Origin: Methylotenera sp.
GTDB lineage: Bacteria; Pseudomonadota; Gammaproteobacteria; Burkholderiales; Methylophilaceae
Length of the DNA: 5,165 bases
NCBI GenBank assembly: GCA_013816325.1
Contig: JACDEP010000005.1
Coordinates: 24,282 to 29,446, forward strand
Reading direction: 5' to 3'
Shown here: piece after piece, positions 1 through 5,165 of the stretch
Layout of the letters: each line of letters begins with the position of its first letter
How positions within the stretch are numbered: the first letter of the stretch is position 1
Position numbers and translations under genes: made by a program
The notes under the pieces: generated by a model
What the model was told of the DNA's origin: nothing
Database searches by the model: none
The model's input: the letters and a program-made list of their open reading frames with translations, nothing else

Positions 1-1125
1 CGGATATGCTCCGGATTCAATCGCTTCCCACAGGTCGCGCCTATGGAAGTCAGGGTCTGCACCACTGATTTTAACTGCTTCATCCCAAGCTAATGAATGG
101 GTACCTGCTACCGGCGTCCAATGGAATTTACAGAATACGGACTCGTTATTTTCATTCACTAGGCGGAATGTATGCACGCCAAACCCTTGCATCATGCGAA
201 AACTGCGTGGAATTGCCCGGTCTGACATATGCCACATCATCATATGGGTGGATTCCGGCATCAGGGAAATGAAATCCCAGAAAGTATCATGAGCGGAAGA
301 AGCTTGCGGAATGGCGTTATGCGGTTCCGGTTTTACCGCATGCACAAGATCAGGAAACTTCATTGCATCTTGTATGAAAAACACCGGGATATTATTTCCT
401 ACCAAATCCCAGTTACCCGCATCGGTATAGAACTTAACAGCAAAACCACGTACATCCCTAACCGTATCGGCAGAACCTCGTTCACCGGCCACTGTGGAAA
501 AGCGCACAAACACAGGGGTGCGTTTGCCGGCATCTGTGAACGGTGCTGCTTTCGTTAGCTTGTTAAGTGGTTTGTAGTTTTCAAAATAACCGTGGGCTGC
601 GGAACCGCGGGCATGAACCACCCGTTCTGGAATACGCTCATGGTCAAAATGCGTGATTTTTTCACGCAGTATAAAGTCTTCCAGTGCAGTTGGGCCGCGC
701 AAGCCGATTTTAAGTGAACTCTGGTTATCAGCTACCGAAACACCTTGGTTAGTCGTCAGCTCTTGGCCTTTAGAGTCGCTACGCACGCGGTCGAGGTCGC
801 CGCCTTCATAGTTCTCTCCTTCAGGAGGAACACCGGAACCCGTTTTATCTGAGCCATTACTCTCGGTAACGGTACTGGCAGTCGCAACATGTGGAGCAAC
901 ACTATGCATGATTCCCGCAAATGGACAACCGGCTGGTTCACCGTATTCATGAACTTTTCCCTCGTTGAACGGCATTTGTGAAGCCAGCTCCTTTGAGGCA
1001 GCGATTTTGGTCACTAAGTCAGGTGAAACGCTGTTATCCGCAGGTTTAGGTACTTCATGGCTGGCTGGTCCAGACACCGTACTTAACACTGAACCAAGAC
1101 CGATTGGATTTTTTGCTTTTGCCAT
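1..1125 (-). CDS. katE: Large-subunit (HPII/KatE-type) catalase, 3' end beyond the left edge
   Basis: Haem catalase that splits hydrogen peroxide into water and oxygen in the cytoplasm. The 375 visible residues match the catalase core closely, in the large-subunit clade of E. coli HPII: TTNQGV near 124-129, GPTALEDFILREKITHFDHE near 144-163, the catalytic His171 in RVVHARG, Ser210 in VRFST, and the catalytic Asn244 in DLVGNN, followed by FFIQDA. The frame is still open at base 1, in the segment equivalent to HPII just before residue 320. The haem-ligand tyrosine and the flavodoxin-like C-terminal domain typical of about 750-residue KatE proteins therefore lie outside the window. The ATG at 1125 is set by an AAGGAG site nine bases upstream. 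The region before the catalytic His is about 43 residues longer than in HPII (His128 there, recalled, not aligned by computer) and is polar. The gene lies 37 bases after the dehydrogenase on the same strand, so the two are probably co-transcribed. Confidence 0.96.
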   Translation of the reverse strand, partial: MAKAKNPIGLGSVLSTVSGPASHEVPKPADNSVSPDLVTKIAASKELASQMPFNEGKVHEYGEPAGCPFAGIMHSVAPHVATASTVTESNGSDKTGSGVPPEGENYEGGDLDRVRSDSKGQELTTNQGVSVADNQSSLKIGLRGPTALEDFILREKITHFDHERIPERVVHARGSAAHGYFENYKPLNKLTKAAPFTDAGKRTPVFVRFSTVAGERGSADTVRDVRGFAVKFYTDAGNWDLVGNNIPVFFIQDAMKFPDLVHAVKPEPHNAIPQASSAHDTFWDFISLMPESTHMMMWHMSDRAIPRSFRMMQGFGVHTFRLVNENNESVFCKFHWTPVAGTHSLAWDEAVKISGADPDFHRRDLWEAIESGAYP

Positions 1126-1134
1126 TATTAAATG

Positions 1135-1140
1135 CTCCTT
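1135..1140 (-). promoter_or_regulatory. Ribosome binding site of the catalase gene
   Basis: The minus strand reads AAGGAG, nine bases before the ATG at 1125. It fixes the long form of the catalase N-terminus rather than an internal start such as Met51 or Met73. The rest of the 37-base gap (1126-1162) shows no terminator hairpin or promoter, which supports read-through from the dehydrogenase gene. Confidence 0.8.
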
Positions 1141-1162
1141 TATTGATAAGTTGTTGTTCGGT

Positions 1163-2329
1163 TTAATTTGGGATAAGAACGACCTTGCGGCAGTTTTCTT
1201 CTTTTTTATTGAAGATTTCGTACCCTCTAGGGGCGTCTTCTAAAGACATACGATGTGTGATGATGTCGGCGGGAGTCAGATCGCCGTTTTCGATAAATTC
1301 CAGTAATTCAGGTAAAAAACGCTGTACATGGGTCTGACCCATTTTGATAGTGAGGCCTTTATCAAAAGCATCGCCAAACAGAAAAGCGTGAATAAAGCCC
1401 GCATATACGCCCGGAACGCTGACAATGCCGCCACGCCTGACTGCCGCGATACACTGACGTAAGACTTCGCCACTGCTGCCTTCCAATTTAAGGTTAGTGA
1501 GTACGGTTTCTACAGTGCTGCCTTTAGCTTCAAAACCAACCGCATCAATCACTGCATCTACACCGCGGAATTGCGTGTTTTCAAGGATGGTATGGGCTGG
1601 GTCATCATCTTCATCAAAATTGATGCTGATGGTGTTGTAATGCTGTTGGGCGAAATCCAGACGATATTCATGGTGGTCTATCATGAAAATGGTTTCCGCG
1701 CCCAGCATCCGGGCGCACGCTGCTGCCATTAAGCCAACCGGACCTGCACCGTAAATCGCTAAGGTAGAGCCAGCCTGCACTTCGGCATTCAACAAGGCTT
1801 GGTAACCCGTAGGCAAGATATCGGTAAGAAATAACACCTGTTCATCTGACAGACTGCCATTGATAGGAAAAGGGCCAACATTACCTTTGGGTACGCGCAC
1901 CAATTCCGCCTGGCCGCCAGGTACACCGCCATATAAATGACTATAGCCAAATAAAGCGGCAGAAGGAGTGATGCCTTTTTTATTGATAATCGCACCGCGT
2001 CCTGTATTGGTGGTTTCACAGGCTGAAAAAAGATCTTTTTGGCAAAAAAAACATTGCCCACAGGCAATGACAAAAGGAATAATCACACGGTCACCTTTTT
2101 TAACACGGCTAACAGCGCTGCCCGTTTCCTGAACGATACCCATGAATTCATGACCTAGAATGTCGCCGTCTTTTACCTGGGGAATCTTGCCGCGATATAA
2201 GTGCAAGTCCGAACCACAAATCGCAGTGGCAGTCACCTTTAAGATGACATCATCATCTTCCAGCAATATCGGGTCAGGTACGGTTTCAATACGAACGTCT
2301 TTAGCGCCATGGTAGGTGAGGGCACGCAT
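1163..2329 (-). CDS. Zinc-dependent medium-chain alcohol dehydrogenase, formaldehyde-dehydrogenase-like
   Basis: A complete 388-residue NAD(P)-dependent dehydrogenase of the zinc-containing MDR superfamily, expected to oxidise an alcohol or aldehyde in the cytoplasm. Catalytic zinc ligands are Cys38 (ICGSD), His60 with Glu61 (GHEFMG) and probably Asp170 (LTDILPTGY). The structural zinc is held by Cys90, Cys93, Cys96 and Cys104. The Rossmann fold shows GAGPVG at 194-199 and an acidic Asp218 ending strand two, which favours NAD over NADP. The insertion around 105-140 with GGVPGGQAE, and the motifs DAVGFEAKG (263-271) and GQTHVQ (331-336), point to the group related to glutathione-independent formaldehyde dehydrogenase. 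The substrate cannot be read from sequence; formaldehyde, another aldehyde or a simple alcohol are all possible. The start is supported by AAGGAG five bases upstream. The gene ends in TAA, 37 bases before the catalase start, so it is probably the first gene of a shared transcript. Confidence 0.93.
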   Translation of the reverse strand: MRALTYHGAKDVRIETVPDPILLEDDDVILKVTATAICGSDLHLYRGKIPQVKDGDILGHEFMGIVQETGSAVSRVKKGDRVIIPFVIACGQCFFCQKDLFSACETTNTGRGAIINKKGITPSAALFGYSHLYGGVPGGQAELVRVPKGNVGPFPINGSLSDEQVLFLTDILPTGYQALLNAEVQAGSTLAIYGAGPVGLMAAACARMLGAETIFMIDHHEYRLDFAQQHYNTISINFDEDDDPAHTILENTQFRGVDAVIDAVGFEAKGSTVETVLTNLKLEGSSGEVLRQCIAAVRRGGIVSVPGVYAGFIHAFLFGDAFDKGLTIKMGQTHVQRFLPELLEFIENGDLTPADIITHRMSLEDAPRGYEIFNKKEENCRKVVLIPN

Positions 2330-2334
2330 TATTT

Positions 2335-2340
2335 CTCCTT
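2335..2340 (-). promoter_or_regulatory. Ribosome binding site of the dehydrogenase gene
   Basis: The minus strand reads AAGGAG, five bases before the ATG at 2329. It is the same hexamer as that of the catalase gene downstream, and it confirms the start chosen for the dehydrogenase. Confidence 0.8.
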
Positions 2341-2379
2341 AAGCAGATAGGTTCACGGACTTAAAAATAAGGCCTACAC

Positions 2380-2396
2380 GGCATTTTAGAAATGCC
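2380..2396. promoter_or_regulatory. 17-base perfect inverted repeat in the 115-base pdeM-dehydrogenase gap
   Basis: The sequence GGCATTT, three bases, AAATGCC forms two perfect 7-base arms between the end of pdeM (2445) and the dehydrogenase start (2329). It could be an operator bound by a dimeric regulator of the dehydrogenase-catalase genes. It could also be a short hairpin in the transcript leaving pdeM. As a terminator it is weak: the T-rich stretch on the minus strand starts about 12 bases after the stem rather than directly after it. A TAAAAT that resembles a -10 box sits inside it on the minus strand (2383-2388), but no good -35 box stands at the right distance. Nothing else in 2330-2444 could be assigned beyond the ribosome binding site. 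Confidence 0.35.
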
Positions 2397-2444
2397 TAAG
2401 CGAGTAATCTGTAGGGAGAGTCTGATTCGATTGTAGGATTTACT

Positions 2445-3110
2445 CTATTGACGCTCAATAACCGGCCATATCTCCGTGCCATCGGTAACGAAAACTTTTT
2501 TAGCTTTTGCAACATCGATTTGAAAGCCACCGGTAAAGTCGCCAAAAGAAGGCAGCAAGGTAAAAGCAGCCTCGTGATAGAAACACGGCAGACGCAAGCG
2601 CTGGCGGCCTTTTCCATGCAATACAAATGTTGGGTGTAGATGACCGGCAATCACATGGTGGGTGAGATGTGCCTTAGGGATATGTTGCAAGGCAAAGTTA
2701 CCAAGCAGATAAGGCTCAGTGACGACCTTGATATTGAGGCAACAAGACGGGTCACCCGCTTTGATATCATGATTGCCACGTATCAATATAAAGTGAATAT
2801 GTGCATGTTTTTGCCGCCATTGCTGTAAGGCCGCCAGTGTTGCAGGCGCGTGAGATTTTGGCCCATGCAAAAAATCCCCCAAAAAAATAAGGCGGTCCGT
2901 AGCATATTGCTCTAGTAATTTATCCAGGCGGTCCAGATTTTTTTGGGTAGTGCCTCGCGGCACTGGCTGGCCTAAAGCTCGAAAAGCGGCCGCCTTGCCA
3001 AAATGCACGTCGGCAATTAACAGCGCTTTTTGCTGTGGCCAATAGATCGCCTTGTCGGCTAATAACCACAGAGTATTGTTGCCAATGATTAATAGCTGTA
3101 CATCATTCAT
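2445..3110 (-). CDS. pdeM: Ligase-associated DNA damage response endonuclease (metallophosphoesterase) PdeM
   Basis: A complete 221-residue calcineurin-like metallophosphoesterase. The two-metal active site is visible in order: DxH (Asp34, His36 in IADVHFGK), GDxxH (Asp79, His82), GNHD (Asn113, His114, Asp115), one of His151/His152, and GHxH (His157, His159 in GHLHP). The C-terminal stretch RLRLPCFYHEAAF (171-183) and FGDFTGG (189-195) fits the PdeM family, whose P. putida member is a manganese-dependent DNA nuclease in a cluster with Lhr helicase, ATP-dependent ligase and exonuclease. Length is normal. Its direct neighbour upstream is the Lhr-type helicase, which makes the family assignment firm. 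The start lies 8 bases after the helicase stop. No purine-rich ribosome binding site is visible before the ATG at 3110, so translation probably depends on coupling to the helicase gene. The next ATG, at 3106, is out of frame; the one at 3103 is out of frame too. Confidence 0.93.
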   Translation of the reverse strand: MNDVQLLIIGNNTLWLLADKAIYWPQQKALLIADVHFGKAAAFRALGQPVPRGTTQKNLDRLDKLLEQYATDRLIFLGDFLHGPKSHAPATLAALQQWRQKHAHIHFILIRGNHDIKAGDPSCCLNIKVVTEPYLLGNFALQHIPKAHLTHHVIAGHLHPTFVLHGKGRQRLRLPCFYHEAAFTLLPSFGDFTGGFQIDVAKAKKVFVTDGTEIWPVIERQ

Positions 3111-3118
3111 TTGCTAGA

Positions 3119-5165
3119 TCAAAAACCATGCCGGGGTTTAGGCAGCTTGATGCGTGGCAATCCCTTTTTGCGTACGCGTTCACGTTTACGCGTAACCGGT
3201 TGTGATGGTTGTGATGCATTAAACTTGGTCTGTTCGTGCACACTTTCCACAGGGCTAAAACCTCCTGCACCCGCGGCTTTTTCCAAGTCGGCCACCATGC
3301 GAGCAATACGGTCAGACAGCTTTTCCGAGCTTGAGCTTTCGCGAAAGCGTTCCACCAGTAAAGGGAACGCAAATGGCGTAGCCCGCTTTATCAGCATCAA
3401 ATGCAAAGTTTTTTTCTGTAAGTTCAATAAGGTGTCCGACAACCTTTCAATCTCAAGCTCCTGTCTTAGTACTTCTTGCTGGGCCTGTGTTAGTAAGAGA
3501 TTGCCCGGGTCGTATTTTCTGAATACGTCATAAAACAGGCTAGAGGAAGCTTGCAACTGCTTAGAGCTTTTGGGCGCGCCTGGAAACCCCGCAAATATCA
3601 GGCCGGAAATGCGGGCGATTTCCCTAAATCTGCGCTGCGCCATTTCACTGGCGTTCAGGCTGCCAATCACGTCTTCTATTAGATGTTTAGTGCTGAAGAT
3701 ATTTTTGGTGAATTTACTTGCCCAATCTATTTCAGTGGCGGAAAGCAATTCCAGGCCATAGTCATTTACCGCGATTGAAAAGGTATTGGGCTGTTGTTTG
3801 CCGATACGCCATGCCAGTAAACTGGCTAATCCAAGATGCACGCTGCGACCTGCATACGGGTAGAGGAACAAGTGCCAGCCTTCACGTGAATACAGCGCTT
3901 CGGCTAACAGGGTGTCATTGGTCGGTAGCGCCGACCATGCTGTTTGTACATCCAGCAGGGGCTTTACCATCTGCATCTCTGGGCCTTCAAAATGCCCATG
4001 TGCCGCGGCATCCATACGGGTTACGATGGCATTCGATAACTCGGTAGATAGTGGCATGCGGCCGCCACTCCAGCGCGGCACAGCGGCTTTTTTGCTGGTG
4101 GCTTTGCTCACATAAGCCGTCATTTCATGCACACGTACCAGTTCCAGCAAGCGCCCAGCAAACAGGAAATAATCACCCGGTTTTAGCCTGGCGATAAAAC
4201 TCTCTTCTACGGAACCCAGACTTTTACCAGAAGTGCCTTTGCTCCAAAATTTAACAGTCATGCTGGAATCGCTGACAATGGTGCCAATGCTCATACGGTG
4301 GCGCCGCGCCAGATGCGCATCCGGCACATGCCAAACGCCATGCTCATCCGGAATCGCACGTCGATAATCCGGATAGGCATTGAGTGAATTACCGCCATGC
4401 CGCACAAAAGCCAGCGCCCATAGCCATTCCTCTTCGGTTAAATTACGATAGGCATAACAGGTGCGGACTTCAGCCAGTAATTCATCCGCCATGAAGCCGC
4501 CGCCCAGCGCGACAGTGACTAAATGCTGCACTAATACGTCTAACGGCTTGTGCGGAGATTCGCGCGGTTCTACATTGCGCGCGGCAATGGCATCTTGCGC
4601 CGCGATAGATTCGATGAGTTCAAGACTATGTGTAGGAACCATGGTGAGCCGTGAAGGACGGCCGGGCGCATGGCCAGAACGACCAGCGCGTTGCATTAGC
4701 CGCGCCACACCTTTGGGTGAGCCAATCTGCAACACGCGCTCGACTGGCAGAAAATCCACGCCCAAATCCAAACTTGAGGTACAAATAACCGCTTTTAGGC
4801 GTCCTTCTTTCAGGCCCAGTTCCACCCATTCACGTACATTGCGGTCAAGTGAGCCGTGATGCAATGCGATCAGGCCTGCCCAGTCCGGCCGTGCTTCAAG
4901 AATCGCCTGATACCAGATCTCGCATTGTGAGCGTGTATTAGTAAAGACCAGCGCAGTACTACTGCTTTCAATCTGTTCTATCACTTGCGGCAGCATGCGT
5001 AAGCCTAGATGCCCAGCCCAAGGGAAGCGCTCGATGCCCGGCGGTAACAGGGTGTCGATGAACAGATCTTTAGCGATTTTGCCCTGAACTAATACAGGCG
5101 CAGGCTTAGCGAATGGAATCAGTACTTCCATGGCGTGCTTAAGGTTGCCTAGCGTTGCGGATAAT
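3119..5165 (-). CDS. lhr: Ligase-associated Lhr-type DEXH-box DNA helicase, 5' end beyond the right edge
   Basis: Superfamily 2 ATP-dependent 3'-to-5' DNA helicase of the Lhr-Core type, acting in DNA repair with PdeM, an ATP-dependent ligase and an exonuclease. 681 residues are visible, numbered here from the window edge. The frame has no stop up to the edge and begins with LSATLGN, helicase motif III, so the ATG at 5131 is internal. Motifs Q, I (Walker A) and II (DEXH), roughly the first 190-200 residues, are missing. Seen are motif IV (LVFTNTRSQ, 72-80), HHGSLD (102-107), motif V (TSSLDLGVDF, 129-138) and motif VI (QRAGRSGH, 158-165). Winged-helix and Lhr-specific regions follow, including GSVEESFIARLKPGDYF (317-333), RWSGGRMPLS (364-373) and PFAFPLLVERFRE (597-609). 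The protein ends in a strongly basic tail (about 659-679) that may touch nucleic acid. The visible size fits a family total of about 800-900 residues. pdeM follows after 8 bases. Confidence 0.95.
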   Translation of the reverse strand, partial: LSATLGNLKHAMEVLIPFAKPAPVLVQGKIAKDLFIDTLLPPGIERFPWAGHLGLRMLPQVIEQIESSSTALVFTNTRSQCEIWYQAILEARPDWAGLIALHHGSLDRNVREWVELGLKEGRLKAVICTSSLDLGVDFLPVERVLQIGSPKGVARLMQRAGRSGHAPGRPSRLTMVPTHSLELIESIAAQDAIAARNVEPRESPHKPLDVLVQHLVTVALGGGFMADELLAEVRTCYAYRNLTEEEWLWALAFVRHGGNSLNAYPDYRRAIPDEHGVWHVPDAHLARRHRMSIGTIVSDSSMTVKFWSKGTSGKSLGSVEESFIARLKPGDYFLFAGRLLELVRVHEMTAYVSKATSKKAAVPRWSGGRMPLSTELSNAIVTRMDAAAHGHFEGPEMQMVKPLLDVQTAWSALPTNDTLLAEALYSREGWHLFLYPYAGRSVHLGLASLLAWRIGKQQPNTFSIAVNDYGLELLSATEIDWASKFTKNIFSTKHLIEDVIGSLNASEMAQRRFREIARISGLIFAGFPGAPKSSKQLQASSSLFYDVFRKYDPGNLLLTQAQQEVLRQELEIERLSDTLLNLQKKTLHLMLIKRATPFAFPLLVERFRESSSSEKLSDRIARMVADLEKAAGAGGFSPVESVHEQTKFNASQPSQPVTRKRERVRKKGLPRIKLPKPRHGF

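Noticed and set aside
229..558. Plus-strand open frame of 109 codons
   Set aside because: It lies entirely within the catalase gene on the opposite strand, has no family-like motifs and no ribosome binding site, so it is an antisense shadow.
2361..2396. Intrinsic terminator after pdeM
   Set aside because: The short hairpin is followed by about 12 mixed bases before a T-rich stretch, so it does not meet the usual stem-plus-immediate-T-run pattern; it was kept only as an inverted repeat.
2330..2444. Specific sigma-70 or sigma-S promoter for the dehydrogenase gene
   Set aside because: TAAAAT (2383-2388) and a CTATCT near 2343-2348 resemble -10 elements, but neither has a convincing -35 box at proper spacing, so no promoter is called.
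3111..3533. Plus-strand open frame of 140 codons opposite the helicase 3' end
   Set aside because: It covers the conserved C-terminal part of lhr on the other strand and contains no recognisable domain; the helicase frame explains the region.
4461..4859. Plus-strand open frame of 132 codons, Ser/Arg-rich
   Set aside because: It is the antisense of the helicase region holding motifs V and VI; its composition is typical of a shadow frame.
5129..5131. ATG at 5131 as the start of the helicase
   Set aside because: The frame continues upstream to the window edge with the helicase SAT motif (motif III), so this Met is internal.

Overview
The window is a gene-dense bacterial segment with four genes, all on the minus strand. 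Read in the direction of transcription (right to left) they are: the 3' two-thirds or more of a ligase-associated Lhr-type DNA helicase (running off the right edge), pdeM (metallophosphoesterase nuclease), a zinc-dependent medium-chain alcohol dehydrogenase of the formaldehyde-dehydrogenase-like group, and the first 375 codons of a large-subunit (HPII/KatE-type) catalase that runs off the left edge. No RNA gene, insertion sequence, CRISPR array or long repeat was seen. The moderate GC content, AAGGAG-type ribosome binding sites and closeness of the proteins to Gram-negative families suggest a proteobacterium (beta or gamma). The sequence alone does not settle the genus.

Right part (about 2445-5165): lhr and pdeM are 8 bases apart and belong to a known conserved DNA-repair cassette (Lhr helicase, ATP-dependent DNA ligase, beta-CASP-like exonuclease, phosphoesterase). 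The ligase and exonuclease genes are not in the window; the likely place for them is beyond the right edge, upstream of lhr. The helicase frame stays open to the window edge and its first visible codons are helicase motif III, so the first in-frame ATG in the window is not its start.

Left part (1-2329): the dehydrogenase and the catalase are 37 bases apart and each has an AAGGAG ribosome binding site, so they look like a two-gene or longer operon for aldehyde/alcohol oxidation and hydrogen peroxide removal. A 115-base intergenic stretch (2330-2444) separates them from the repair pair. It holds a 17-base perfect inverted repeat that could be an operator or a weak hairpin. It is the only spot in the window where a new transcript could plausibly begin.

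Taken together, the window couples a DNA-repair module to chemical detoxification genes on one strand. This is an inference from layout, not proof of co-regulation. I found no convincing novel system. The most interesting leads are this linkage, the long N-terminal extension of the catalase, and the inverted repeat in the intergenic region.
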